DNA from: Amorphoplanes digitatis
Lineage (GTDB): Bacteria > Actinomycetota > Actinomycetes > Mycobacteriales > Micromonosporaceae
Assembly: GCF_014205335.1 (NCBI RefSeq)
Contig: NZ_JACHNH010000001.1
Location: 3,838,501-3,902,500 of the forward strand
Direction of reading: 5' to 3'
DNA: 64,000 bases
The notes beneath the pieces are model-generated. The model was not told the DNA's origin. It did no database searches and was given only the letters and a program-made list of their open reading frames with translations. Position 1 is the stretch's first letter; each line of letters opens with the position of its first letter. The translations under genes were made by a program, and so were the position numbers. Below are positions 27,005 through 36,535 of the stretch, one piece after another.

Positions 27005-27745
27005 TCAGGGGCGGGCCGGGTGGAAGCCGAACGGTAGTTCGAGGCGGTGGGCGTGCAGGAGGGGCTCGTCGGCGAGCAGGTTGGGGGTCTTGCCGTCGGC
27101 GACGATGCGGCCGGCGTCGAGGATCACCGAGCGGGGGCACAGCTGTAGGGCGTACGGCAGGTCGTGGGTCACCATCAGGACCGTCACCGGGAGCCGTTCG
27201 AGGATCTCGGCGAGCTCGCGCCGGCTCGCCGGGTCCAGGTTGGACGAGGGCTCGTCGAGGACCAGCAGCTCGGGTCGCATCGCCAGCACGGTGGCGACCG
27301 CGACCCGGCGGCGCTGGCCGAACGAGAGGTGCTGCGGCACCTGGTCGCGGTGTGCGGTCATGTCGACGGCGGCCAGGGCCTCGTCGACGCGGGTGCGTAG
27401 CTCCGCGCCGCGCAGGCCGAGGTTGGCCGGGCCGAAGGCGACGTCCTCGGCGACCGTCGGCATGAACAGCTGGTCGTCGGGGTCCTGGAAGACGATGCCC
27501 ACGCGGCGGCGGATCTCGGCCAGCCGGGCCCGGTCGGCCGGGTCCACCCGCAGGCCGCCGACGGTGACCGTGCCGGCGCCGCCGTGCAGGATCCCGTTCA
27601 GGTGCAGGACCAGGGTGGTCTTGCCGGCGCCGTTCGGGCCGAGCAGCGCGACGCGCTCGCCCTGCGCGACGCTCAGGTCGACGCCGTGCAGCGCCACGCT
27701 GCCGTCCGGGTAGGCGAAGGTCAGCCCGGCGATGTCGAGGCTCAT
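27005..27745 (-). CDS. cbiO: Nickel/cobalt ECF transporter ATPase CbiO
   Basis: A 246-residue ABC ATPase of the energy-coupling-factor type. It shows Walker A GPNGAGKTT, the CbiO/EcfA-typical Q-loop segment FQDPDDQLF, signature LSFGQRRR and Walker B LLVLDEPSSNLD. It couples ATP hydrolysis to metal uptake with CbiQ and CbiM. The start overlaps the cbiQ stop by 4 bases. It is the last gene of cbiM-cbiN-cbiQ-cbiO, whose Nur-box-like operator suggests nickel rather than cobalt. Confidence 0.9.
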   Translation of the reverse strand: MSLDIAGLTFAYPDGSVALHGVDLSVAQGERVALLGPNGAGKTTLVLHLNGILHGGAGTVTVGGLRVDPADRARLAEIRRRVGIVFQDPDDQLFMPTVAEDVAFGPANLGLRGAELRTRVDEALAAVDMTAHRDQVPQHLSFGQRRRVAVATVLAMRPELLVLDEPSSNLDPASRRELAEILERLPVTVLMVTHDLPYALQLCPRSVILDAGRIVADGKTPNLLADEPLLHAHRLELPFGFHPARP

Positions 27746-28503
27746 CGCAGCACCGCCGCGATCGCGATGGCCGTCGCCGCCGCGGGCAGCGCCGCCGCGG
27801 CCGCCCAGTCGGCGGTCGTCGCGCCGCCGGTCTCGGGGCGGGGGAGCCGCCCGTCGTAGCCGCGCGAGACCATCGCCAGGTAGACCCGTTCGCCGCGCTC
27901 GTACGCCCGCAGGAACAGCGCGCCGACGCCGACCGCGAACGCCTTGACCTGCCACAGGAACCGCGGGTCGTAGCCGCGCGAGAGCCGGGCGATCCGCATG
28001 CGCCGCGCGTCGTCGGCGAGGATGTCCAGGTAGCGCAGCATGAACGTGGCGATCTGGGTGAAGGAGCGCGGGCAGCGCAGCCGGTCCAGGCCGATCAGCA
28101 GGTCGCGCATCGTGGTGCTGGCGGCCAGCAGCAGCGAGGCGACCACGCCGAGCGTGCCCTTGACGAAGATGTTCCACGCGCCGTACAGGCCGTCGACCGA
28201 CAGGGACATGCCGAGCCAGGTGATCCGCTCGCCGTGGCCCGCGAACGGCAGCGTGACGGCGAGCAGGACGAACGGCAGCTCGATGGTGGCGCGCCTGGCC
28301 AGCCACGGCAGCGGCACCCGGGCCAGCGCGGTCACGGCCGCGAGCAGCAGGGCGTAGCCGGCGAACGCGGCGAACTCGGTCCGCGGCGTGGCCACCACGA
28401 CGATGGTGAACAGCAGGGTGGCGACGATCTTCACCTCGGGTGCGAGCGCGTGCACCGGGCTGCGGTGGTCCAGGTGCAGCGGATGCGCGTGGCCCGCGCC
28501 CAT
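27742..28503 (-). CDS. cbiQ: ECF transporter transmembrane protein CbiQ
   Basis: A 253-residue coupling protein with four to six membrane segments. The conserved cytoplasmic motifs MRIARLSRGYDPR and MVSRGYDGR are the two Ala/Arg-Gly coupling helices that contact CbiO. The ATG shares its first base with the last base of the cbiN stop (TGATG). The upstream in-frame extension belongs to cbiN's shadow and is not used. Confidence 0.9.
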   Translation of the reverse strand: MGAGHAHPLHLDHRSPVHALAPEVKIVATLLFTIVVVATPRTEFAAFAGYALLLAAVTALARVPLPWLARRATIELPFVLLAVTLPFAGHGERITWLGMSLSVDGLYGAWNIFVKGTLGVVASLLLAASTTMRDLLIGLDRLRCPRSFTQIATFMLRYLDILADDARRMRIARLSRGYDPRFLWQVKAFAVGVGALFLRAYERGERVYLAMVSRGYDGRLPRPETGGATTADWAAAAALPAAATAIAIAAVLR

Positions 28504-28850
28504 CAGGCCTTCTCGGGCGCGCGCCGTCGCACGAGCCGGAAGAGGCCGCCGCCGATGGCGAAGGTGATCAGGACGCCGAGTACGCCGGAGAGGCCGGTCG
28601 ACACGTACTGGTTGTCGATGCCCTTGATGCCGTAGTCGGCGAGCGGGCTGTCCGCCAGCTGGTGGTCCTGTTCCCGCCGGAGCATGCAGGTGCCGCCGGT
28701 GATCTCGCCGTCGGCGCCGAACGTGCAGCCCTCGCGGGCGGTCGCGTCGAGGCCGTCGGGGCTGCCGGAGGCGAAGTTGCTGACCACCCCGGCCAGCAGC
28801 AGCGCCACCAGCAGGCCGCCGGCCAGGAACCAGCCGAGTCGCCTGCTCAC
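28503..28850 (-). CDS. cbiN: PDGLE-domain CbiN-like component
   Basis: A 115-residue protein with two membrane spans, near residues 6-27 and 85-105. SGSPDGLDATA matches the PDGLE domain found fused or adjacent to CbiM/NikM in metal ECF importers. It carries a Cys pair (GCTF...GTCM) in the extracytoplasmic loop, possibly a disulfide or metal site. The GTG start overlaps the cbiM stop (GTGA). Confidence 0.85.
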   Translation of the reverse strand: MSRRLGWFLAGGLLVALLLAGVVSNFASGSPDGLDATAREGCTFGADGEITGGTCMLRREQDHQLADSPLADYGIKGIDNQYVSTGLSGVLGVLITFAIGGGLFRLVRRRAPEKA

Positions 28851-29548
28851 GCGGCACCTCCCGACACCATGGCGGGCGCGGGCGCCGCGACCGGCGGCTT
28901 GCGGAAGCGACGCATCGCGTAGACCAGGTCCGGGCGTACGCGGGCGACGGTCGCCACCGTCGTCGCCGCGATCAGGCCCTCGCCGATGCCGATGAGCACG
29001 TGCGTGCCGGCCATCGTTCCGGCGACCCAGGGCAGCGACAGCTGGGTCGTGCCGCCGAGCCAGTACTCGAACACGAAGCCCATCGAGGCCGCCACGACGC
29101 CGATGATCGACGCGATCAGGGCGGTGACCCCGAGTCCCGCCGGCGTCTTCGGCAGCACCCGCATGAGGCCCGCCACCAGCAGGTAGCCCGCCGCCGTTCC
29201 GATGATCGCCATGTTGGTGATGTTCAGGCCGAGGGCGGTGAGGCCGCCGTCGGCGAAGAGCAGGCACTGGATGATCAGGACGGTGGAGACGCAGAGCGCG
29301 CCGACCCACGGTCCGACCAGGACGACGGCGAGGGTGCCGCCGAGCAGGTGGCCTGAGATGCCGGGCAGCACCTGGAAGTTGAGCATCTGCACCGCGAAGA
29401 TGAACGCCGCGACGAGCCCGGCCATCGGCGCGAGGCGGTCGTCGAGGTCGGCGCGGGCGCGCCAGACGCAGAAGGCGAGGGCGAGAGCGGAGAAGACGGC
29501 GAAGAGTGCCGACACCGGTCCGTTCACGATCCCGTTGGCGATGTGCAT
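28847..29548 (-). CDS. cbiM: ECF transporter substrate-binding protein CbiM/NikM
   Basis: The membrane-embedded S component that captures Ni2+ or Co2+. In characterised NikM/CbiM proteins the metal is held by the N-terminal amine and His2 of a Met-His start. The frame here could begin 15 bases earlier (ATG 29563, with a strong GGAGGGG), giving MQIEAMHIANG. Starting at 29548 gives MHIANG, with GAGG 5-8 bases upstream, and restores His2, so I prefer it for functional reasons. Several membrane segments with LPGISGHLLGG and NITNMAIIG follow, as in the family. A Nur-box-like site lies about 70 bases upstream. Confidence 0.85.
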   Translation of the reverse strand: MHIANGIVNGPVSALFAVFSALALAFCVWRARADLDDRLAPMAGLVAAFIFAVQMLNFQVLPGISGHLLGGTLAVVLVGPWVGALCVSTVLIIQCLLFADGGLTALGLNITNMAIIGTAAGYLLVAGLMRVLPKTPAGLGVTALIASIIGVVAASMGFVFEYWLGGTTQLSLPWVAGTMAGTHVLIGIGEGLIAATTVATVARVRPDLVYAMRRFRKPPVAAPAPAMVSGGAA

Positions 29549-29619
29549 CGCCTCGATCTGCATGGAAACCCCTCCCCAGGCCGCAACGTACGGATCAGCA
29601 TATGAGGAGGGAGTTGTAG

Positions 29620-29636
29620 TTGCAAAGTCTTGGCAA
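29620..29636. promoter_or_regulatory. Nur-box-like operator upstream of cbiMNQO
   Basis: TTGCAA-N5-TGGCAA differs by one base from the published Streptomyces Nur consensus (tTGCaa-N5-ttGCAA) for the nickel-responsive Fur-family repressor. Its position upstream of the metal importer is right for Ni-dependent repression. This is the best sequence clue that the importer carries nickel. Confidence 0.6.
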
Positions 29637-29663
29637 CAAGGTTTGTCAGGTCTGGGATGTTGA

Positions 29664-30518
29664 TCACTTCCGGGGCGCCACCGCGGCGAGGAATCCGGCC
29701 TTGACCAGGGTCCGGCTCAGCGGCCGGGCCAGCTCCGCGAGCCGGCCGCAGCGGTCCGCGCCGAGCGCCTGGTACGCCGGGACGGCCAGCCGGTCGGTCT
29801 CGGTCTCGATCCGGGCGCGCAGTTCCCGGCCCTGGTCGCTGAGCTCGTCCCCGTCGAGCAGGCCGCGCTCGCGCAGCGCCTCCGCCTCCGCTGCCCACTC
29901 CTCCTGGCTCCAGCCGCGGCTCCTGCGCAGGAACTCGCCGTTGGCCTGGCCGGAGGCGGTGTGCAGGACCATCGACTGCAGGCCGGTGAGGCCCGCGACC
30001 AGCAGCGCGGCCACGTGCCCGTCGCCGCGGAACTCGCGCAGCACGGTCACGGCGTGCCAGAGCACCAGGTGCGGCTGGTCCGGCCAGTCGAGGGAGGCGT
30101 GCGCGGCGAACAGCGGCCGGCCCGCGGTGTGCGCGGTGGCCGACTCGGCCGCGAGCCGGGCCAGCTCCGCCGCCTCGGCCACCTCCGGGCTCTTGATCGC
30201 GTCGCCGAGGCCGCGGGTCAGGGCCGCGTCGGCCGCGTCCAGCCGGGCCGCGAGGGCGGCCGCCGGCGTGGTGTGCTGCCAGGCCGCGGGCAGCGCACGG
30301 GCCACCCGGCCGGGGTGGAAGTTGTAGAAGGTCGCGACGACGAGCTCCGGCCCGACCGGCCCGAAGACGCCGCCCCGGGAGGCGAAGTAGCCGTTCGAGG
30401 CGCTGATGCCGAGCGCCTCGAAGCGCTCCCGGGACTCGGGTACGAAATAGATCATGGCGTGCAGCGGCTCAGCGAGCCGCCAGGCCTCGCGGGCAAGGGC
30501 GGGGGTCACCTCGGTCAT
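29664..30518 (-). CDS. SCO6745-like (MarR-fold-related) protein
   Basis: A 284-residue soluble protein. PLHAMIYFVPESRERFEALG near the start, FYNFHPGRVARALPAAW and a C-terminal winged-helix-like region (WSQEEWAAEAEALRERGLL) match the actinobacterial SCO6745 family, usually annotated as MarR-related. Function is unknown; DNA binding is plausible but not shown. ATG 30518 is used (ATG 30527 is an alternative). It is separated by only 23 bases from the upstream membrane-protein gene on the same strand. Confidence 0.75.
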   Translation of the reverse strand: MTEVTPALAREAWRLAEPLHAMIYFVPESRERFEALGISASNGYFASRGGVFGPVGPELVVATFYNFHPGRVARALPAAWQHTTPAAALAARLDAADAALTRGLGDAIKSPEVAEAAELARLAAESATAHTAGRPLFAAHASLDWPDQPHLVLWHAVTVLREFRGDGHVAALLVAGLTGLQSMVLHTASGQANGEFLRRSRGWSQEEWAAEAEALRERGLLDGDELSDQGRELRARIETETDRLAVPAYQALGADRCGRLAELARPLSRTLVKAGFLAAVAPRK

Positions 30519-30541
30519 GCGCGCCATCCTGTCATTACCCG

Positions 30542-31588
<1,047 letters not shown>

Positions 31589-31657
31589 GGTGCACCTCCG
31601 TGTCGGTGACATCGACCGGTACGCGGCGCGGCGCCCCGCGGATCGGAAGCCGACCGA

Positions 31658-31695
31658 AACTTGCGTGGCCCGCATATTTGCGTACCGCGCAAGTT
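31658..31695. promoter_or_regulatory. Candidate TetR operator
   Basis: AACTTGCG (31658-31665) and CGCAAGTT (31688-31695) form an inverted repeat with a 22-base centre that itself repeats TTGCGT. It lies directly upstream of the tetR-type gene in the divergent gap to the membrane-protein gene. Confidence 0.5.
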
Positions 31696-31711
31696 GAGCT
31701 ACGGTGGGCGC

Positions 31712-32320
31712 ATGGGACTCCGCGAGCGCAAGAAGGCCGAGACACGCAGCGCGCTCAGCTGGGCCGCGATCCGCCTCACCGTCGAGCGCGGTTTCGACAA
31801 CGTCAGGGTGGAGGACATCGCCGCCGCCGCGGGCGTCTCGCCCCGCACGTTCAACAACTACTTCTCCAGCAAGGGCGAGGCCATCGCGTCCCGCCACCTC
31901 AACCGCCTCCAGCGCGCCGCCGACGAGCTGCTGGCGCGGCCCGCCGGCGAACCGCTCTGGGAGTCGATCACCCAGGTCGCGCTGAGCCAGCTCGAGCCCG
32001 GCCCCGAGCTGGCGTTGCACCCGGTCACCGACCGGGGTGCCTGGGTCGCCGGCCTGCGGACCATGGTCGCCGAGCCCGCGTTGCAGGGCGAGTGGCTGCG
32101 CGCCGGCGCGCGGGCCGAGGCGGTGTTCGCCGCCGCGGTGGCGCAGCGCACCGGCACGGATCTCGAGACCGACCTCTATCCGCACCTGGTGGCCGCCGCC
32201 GTCGCGGCCGCGAACAACGTCGCGCAGAACCACTACCTGCGCGGCGACGGCACGGCCTCGATGGAGGCACTGCTCACGGAGGCGTTCGCCCGGATCGCCG
32301 CGGGCCTGCCGCCGCCCTAG
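31712..32320 (+). CDS. TetR-family transcriptional regulator
   Basis: A 202-residue TetR/AcrR regulator. The N-terminal HTH (VEDIAAAAGVSPRTFNNYFS, residues about 32-51) is typical, and the ligand-binding C-terminus is variable. The ATG at 31712 gives the normal short N-terminal tail. The flavin monooxygenase gene follows on the same strand after about 70 bases, so the pair probably forms a ligand-induced detoxification or modification unit. Confidence 0.88.
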   Translation: MGLRERKKAETRSALSWAAIRLTVERGFDNVRVEDIAAAAGVSPRTFNNYFSSKGEAIASRHLNRLQRAADELLARPAGEPLWESITQVALSQLEPGPELALHPVTDRGAWVAGLRTMVAEPALQGEWLRAGARAEAVFAAAVAQRTGTDLETDLYPHLVAAAVAAANNVAQNHYLRGDGTASMEALLTEAFARIAAGLPPP

Positions 32321-32389
32321 CCCCTCCGCGACCATCGACAGCCCGGCGGGCGCCGGGCCGATGGCCCGTACCCGAAAGAAGGTTCCACC

Positions 32390-33847
32390 ATGTTCGATGT
32401 AGTGATCGCCGGTGCCGGGCCCAACGGCCTCATGCTCGCCTGCGAGCTGGCCCTGGCCGGCATCCGGCCGCTGGTCCTGGAGAAGCTGACCGGGCCGACC
32501 ACCGAGCAGCGGGCCAACGGCCTGGTCGGCCAGGTCGTGCGCATGCTCGACCGGCGCGGGCTCTACGAACGCCTCACCGGCACCCCCGATCCGCCGGTGC
32601 CCGTGCCCCGCTTCATGTTCGGCGCGTTCCCGCTGCCGCTGCACGACCTGCCGGACAACCCGCTGTACACGCTGATGGTGCCGCAGTCGCGGATCGAGGC
32701 GATGCTCGCCGAGCGCGCCGCCGAGCTGGGCGTCGAGGTCCGCCGCGGGCACGAGGTGCTGGGCGTCACCCAGAACGGGACGTCGGTGACGATCGAGGTC
32801 GCCGGCCGGGCGCCGATCGAGGCGTCCTACCTGGTCGGTGCCGACGGCGGGCGCAGCCGGGTCCGCGGGTTCGCCGGGATCGGCTTCCCGGGGGTCACCA
32901 CCGACGACACCGTCTCGCGCACCGGGCACGTCAGCGTGCCGGCGGACCTGGTCGACCCGCACGGCGCGCTGCACGTGCCCGGTTTCGGGGTGCTGCCGCC
33001 GTTCCAGCACACACGCACCGAGCGCGGCCTGATCACCTGGGCGCCGTTCCCCGGAGGCCGGCCCGCCCTGGTCAGCGTCGCGGAGCGGGCCGAGGCCGGC
33101 GACGCCGAGATGACCGTCGGCGAGCTGCGCGCCGCGGCCGCCCGGGTGCTCGGCGCGGACCTGCCGATCGCCGCGCCGACCGGAGCCGGTCCGCACCTGC
33201 TGCGCCGGACGGCGGGCGGCAACACCCGCCTGGCCGACCGGTACCGGGCCGGGCGGGTGCTGCTGGTCGGCGACGCCGCGCACGTGCACTCCGCGATCGG
33301 CGGTCCCGGGCTCAACCTCGGGCTACAGGACGCGATCAACCTCGGCTGGAAGCTCGCCGCCGAGGTGCGCGGCCACGCGCCGGACGGGCTGCTGGACACC
33401 TACGAGTCGGAGCGGCGGCCGGTCGGCGAGCGGGTGAACATGCACACCCGCGCGCAGTCGGTGCTGGTCGGGCCGGGCGGCGAGATCACCGCCCTGCGGC
33501 AGCTCTTCGGCGAGCTGCTCGAGTCGCCGCAGACCCGGCGGCATATCGCCGCCCTGATGGCGGGCGCCGACATCACCTATGACATGGGTACGGCGACCGG
33601 ACCGCACGTCGGCCGCTGGGCGCCGGACGTGCCGGGTCTGGCGGCGCTGACCCGTACCGGGCGGCCGCTGCTGCTCGACCCCACCGGACGGCTCGACGCC
33701 GGCTCCTGGGCCGACCGCGTGGACGTCGCCCGGACCGAGGGGACCGGCACCGCGCTGCTGCTGCGGCCGGACTGCTACGTCGCCTGGGAGGGCACCTCCG
33801 CCGACGGGCTCGAGGAGGCGCTGAGCCGGTGGTTCGGCAAGCCCTGA
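32390..33847 (+). CDS. FAD-dependent aromatic monooxygenase (rifampicin-monooxygenase/PheA-TfdB type)
   Basis: A 485-residue group A flavin hydroxylase. It shows GAGPNGLMLACELALAG (FAD Rossmann motif), GADGGRSRVR and the second FAD motif GDAAHVHSAIGGPGLNLGLQ, followed by a thioredoxin-like C-terminal domain. Such enzymes hydroxylate phenols, polyketides or rifamycins. AAAGAAGG lies a few bases before the ATG. The preceding TetR gene suggests induction by an aromatic compound; substrate is unknown. Confidence 0.87.
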   Translation: MFDVVIAGAGPNGLMLACELALAGIRPLVLEKLTGPTTEQRANGLVGQVVRMLDRRGLYERLTGTPDPPVPVPRFMFGAFPLPLHDLPDNPLYTLMVPQSRIEAMLAERAAELGVEVRRGHEVLGVTQNGTSVTIEVAGRAPIEASYLVGADGGRSRVRGFAGIGFPGVTTDDTVSRTGHVSVPADLVDPHGALHVPGFGVLPPFQHTRTERGLITWAPFPGGRPALVSVAERAEAGDAEMTVGELRAAAARVLGADLPIAAPTGAGPHLLRRTAGGNTRLADRYRAGRVLLVGDAAHVHSAIGGPGLNLGLQDAINLGWKLAAEVRGHAPDGLLDTYESERRPVGERVNMHTRAQSVLVGPGGEITALRQLFGELLESPQTRRHIAALMAGADITYDMGTATGPHVGRWAPDVPGLAALTRTGRPLLLDPTGRLDAGSWADRVDVARTEGTGTALLLRPDCYVAWEGTSADGLEEALSRWFGKP

Positions 33848-33881
33848 CGGCCTTGTCGCAGGGTGCGGCTAATCTGCCGCA

Positions 33882-34376
33882 ATGGAAGACCTGGCGGCCT
33901 GGCTGGCGCGACTGACCTTCGCGGACCTCACGCAGGACGAGGTGACCGCCCGGATCATCGACGCGGTGGCGGCCTGGGGCGACGCGCAGGGCTGGCGGGT
34001 CTACCGGCGGGCTCCCAGCGTCGTCACCCTGCCGCCGCCGATGGACCGGCAGCACTCGGTGCTCGACGTCGCGCTGGCCCGCCCCGGGGCGCCGCCGGTC
34101 GTGGTGGAGGTGGACCACACCGACCGCAGGCGCACCATCGACAAGCTGCTGGCCGAGGCCGGCGCGGGCCGGGTGGCCGTCTGGGTGCGCTGGGGGCCGG
34201 GGCGCCTCGCCGAGCCGCCCGCCCCGATCCGGATGATCCCGCTGCCGGTGACCCGCCACCAGGGCCGCTACGCCCGGCGCACCGAGCCGGAGCGCCCCGC
34301 GCCGGCGCACTCGCCGCAGGCGGCCGCGGCGGGCGAGGTGATCGAGCTGCCGCTGCCGGATCAGGACGTGACATGA
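33882..34376 (+). CDS. Small hypothetical with PD-(D/E)xK-like core
   Basis: A 164-residue protein. The pattern SVLDVALARPGAPPVVVEVD followed by a helix with DKLLAEAGAGR and WVRWG resembles a minimal restriction-endonuclease-like core (Asp...Glu-x-Asp), but the match is weak. The tail is Pro/Ala-rich and disordered. It follows the monooxygenase gene at 34 bases and may be co-transcribed. It has no recognised homologue that I can name. Confidence 0.6.
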   Translation: MEDLAAWLARLTFADLTQDEVTARIIDAVAAWGDAQGWRVYRRAPSVVTLPPPMDRQHSVLDVALARPGAPPVVVEVDHTDRRRTIDKLLAEAGAGRVAVWVRWGPGRLAEPPAPIRMIPLPVTRHQGRYARRTEPERPAPAHSPQAAAAGEVIELPLPDQDVT

Positions 34377-34454
34377 ACCGCCGCGATCCGATTGTGACCG
34401 GCGCCGGGGCGGCGTAGCGTCCAGGGCAGAGCCCCTGACCGGAAGGTGGCCGAT

Positions 34455-34790
34455 ATGAGCTCGTCCCTACCGGGTCCCGTGCACCTCATCCCGGATCCGA
34501 TTCCGCTCGCACCGCCCATGCCAGGCCTGCGTCGCCCCCTGTTCCCCCGCGGCAAGCTGGCGCGGTGCCAGGCCGAGGGCTGCTCCTGGCGCAACTTCCT
34601 GAACGACCTGACGCCGGAGCACACCTGCCGGCGCCATCCCGGCCAGACCGACTTCGTGCCGGACGGCACCAGGCTGCGGGTGCGCTGCTTCCACGACGGC
34701 TGCCTGCAGAACTCCGTCGAGGTCACGTACTGGCGCACCATGCACCACGCCGAGAACTTCCAGTGCTTCAAGCATCTCCTGCCGGGCTGA
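34455..34790 (+). CDS. Small protein with two C-x4-C...C-x2-H motifs
   Basis: A 111-residue protein. Two similar half-sites occur: CQAEGC followed 14 residues later by CRRH, and CFHDGC followed 20 residues later by CFKH. Each would supply three Cys and one His, so this looks like a duplicated zinc finger. The ATG at 34455 has GGAAGG 8 bases upstream; an in-frame GTG nine bases earlier overlaps that motif. It is convergent with smpB. Function is unknown. Confidence 0.65.
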   Translation: MSSSLPGPVHLIPDPIPLAPPMPGLRRPLFPRGKLARCQAEGCSWRNFLNDLTPEHTCRRHPGQTDFVPDGTRLRVRCFHDGCLQNSVEVTYWRTMHHAENFQCFKHLLPG

Positions 34791-34802
34791 GCGCCTCGGC
34801 GG

Positions 34803-35312
34803 TCAGCCTCGGGTGCGGCCCTTCAGGTGCCGGCCCATGGCCCGGGAGATCTCCCGGTTGGCGTCCCGCTCGGCGAGCGCCTGGCGCTTGTCGTACTCCT
34901 TCTTGCCCCGGGCCAGGGCCAGCTCGACCTTGGCCCAGCCGTCGTTGAAGTACAGCGACAGCGGGACGAGGGCGTTGCCGGGCTCGCGCAGCTTGTCGAG
35001 GATCCGGGCGATCTCCACCCGGTGCAGCAGGAGCTTGCGGGTACGCCGCGGCGCGTGGTTGGTCCACGATCCGAAGCCGTACTCCGCGATGTGCAGGTTG
35101 TAGAGCATGAGCTCGCCCTCGTGCTCCTGTGCGAACGCGTCCACGATCGACGCGTAGCCCGCGCGCAGCGACTTCACCTCGGTGCCGGCCAGCACGAGGC
35201 CGGCCTCGTAGGTCTTCAGGATCGCGTAGTCGTGCCGCGCCTTCTTGTTGGACGCGATGACCTTGCGCCCGCTCTCCCTGGCCGTGGCAGCCCCCTCGAT
35301 GTCGGCGGACAT
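34803..35312 (-). CDS. smpB: SsrA-binding protein SmpB
   Basis: A 169-residue trans-translation factor that delivers tmRNA to stalled ribosomes. It shows the conserved [50 protein letters not shown] and C-terminal [19 protein letters not shown] tail. Length is normal. The tmRNA gene (ssrA) is not visible next to it. Confidence 0.96.
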   Translation of the reverse strand: MSADIEGAATARESGRKVIASNKKARHDYAILKTYEAGLVLAGTEVKSLRAGYASIVDAFAQEHEGELMLYNLHIAEYGFGSWTNHAPRRTRKLLLHRVEIARILDKLREPGNALVPLSLYFNDGWAKVELALARGKKEYDKRQALAERDANREISRAMGRHLKGRTRG

Positions 35313-35342
35313 TCGTCCGCCGACATCTTCGCAAACGAGGAC

Positions 35343-36515
35343 TCAGTCGGTCGCCGCGATCAGGTTCTTGCCGCTCGCCACGTCGAACACCTGGATCTTC
35401 GCGACGTCGTACCAGATGCGGGCCGTCCGGCCGCGCTGGACCTCGGCCGAGGCGTCCAGGCGGGCCGTCACGTCGACCCCTCCGCTGCGCAGGTCGTTGC
35501 CGGTGTCCTTGGCCAGGTCGTCGAGGTCCTTGGAGTGCGCGCCCTCGCCCTTGATCGTGAAGTAGGCGTAGACGTCCGACCCCATCGCCTCCACGATGTC
35601 GACCTCCGCGTCGAACGTGGCGCCGGGCTTGTCGCCGACCAGGGTGGCGTCCTCGAAGTGCTCCGGGCGGATGCCGACGATGACCTCGCGCTCGCCCTCC
35701 CCGCTCTCCAGGGCCTGGCGGACCTTGTCCGGCAGCCGCGCCTCGCCGAGGGCGGTCACCACGGAGTCCCCGCGCAGCCGGCCCGGGAAGAAGTTCATCG
35801 ACGGGCTGCCGATGAAGCCCGCCACGAACAGGTTGGCCGGGTGCGCGTACAGGTGCGCCGGCGCGCCGACCTGCTGGACGATGCCGCCGCGCATGACCAC
35901 CACGCGGTCGCCGAGGGTCATCGCCTCGGTCTGGTCGTGGGTCACGTAGAGGGTCGTCGTGGCGAGGTTCTTCTGGATCCGGGCGATCTGGGTACGCATC
36001 TGCACCCGCAGCTTGGCGTCCAGGTTCGACAGCGGCTCGTCCATCAGGAACGCCTTCGGCGACCGGACGATGGCCCGGCCCATCGCCACCCGCTGGCGCT
36101 GCCCGCCGGACAGATTGGCGGGCTTGCGGTCCAGGTGCTGGCCCAGCTCCAGCATGTCGGCCGCCTGCGCGACCTTCTTCTTGATCGTCTCCTTGTCCAT
36201 GCCGGCGAGCCGGAGCGGGAAGCCCATGTTCTCGCCGACCGTCATGTGCGGGTATAGCGCGTAGGACTGGAACACCATGGCGATGTCGCGGTCCTTGGGC
36301 GCCTTGTCGTTCACCACCTGGCCGTCGATGATCAGCTTGCCCGCGGTGATGTCCTCCAGGCCCGCCACCATGTTCAGCGTCGTCGACTTCCCGCAGCCGG
36401 ACGGGCCGACCAGGATGATGAACTCGCCGTCGGCGATCTCGAGATTGAAGTCGTCGACCGCCAGGGCACCGTCGGGGTAGCGCTTGACCACATGTTCCAG
36501 CACGATCTCGGCCAT
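35343..36515 (-). CDS. sugC: Trehalose-type ABC importer ATPase SugC (MsmK/UgpC family)
   Basis: A 390-residue ATPase. It shows Walker A GPSGCGKST (about residue 37), signature LSGGQRQR, Walker B AFLMDEPLSNLD and a C-terminal TOBE/regulatory region (GIRPEHFEDA). In actinobacteria such ATPases often energise several CUT1 importers, so this one may also serve the ATPase-less rhamnoside and maltose systems in this window. It is last in lpqY-sugA-sugB-sugC. Confidence 0.9.
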   Translation of the reverse strand: MAEIVLEHVVKRYPDGALAVDDFNLEIADGEFIILVGPSGCGKSTTLNMVAGLEDITAGKLIIDGQVVNDKAPKDRDIAMVFQSYALYPHMTVGENMGFPLRLAGMDKETIKKKVAQAADMLELGQHLDRKPANLSGGQRQRVAMGRAIVRSPKAFLMDEPLSNLDAKLRVQMRTQIARIQKNLATTTLYVTHDQTEAMTLGDRVVVMRGGIVQQVGAPAHLYAHPANLFVAGFIGSPSMNFFPGRLRGDSVVTALGEARLPDKVRQALESGEGEREVIVGIRPEHFEDATLVGDKPGATFDAEVDIVEAMGSDVYAYFTIKGEGAHSKDLDDLAKDTGNDLRSGGVDVTARLDASAEVQRGRTARIWYDVAKIQVFDVASGKNLIAATD

Positions 36516-36535
36516 GTCAGCTCCTTCGGTATGGG

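Noticed and set aside
34780..35345. tmRNA gene next to smpB
   Set aside because: No tRNA-like ends or tag-reading frame are visible on either side; the neighbours are a convergent small gene and the sugC operon.
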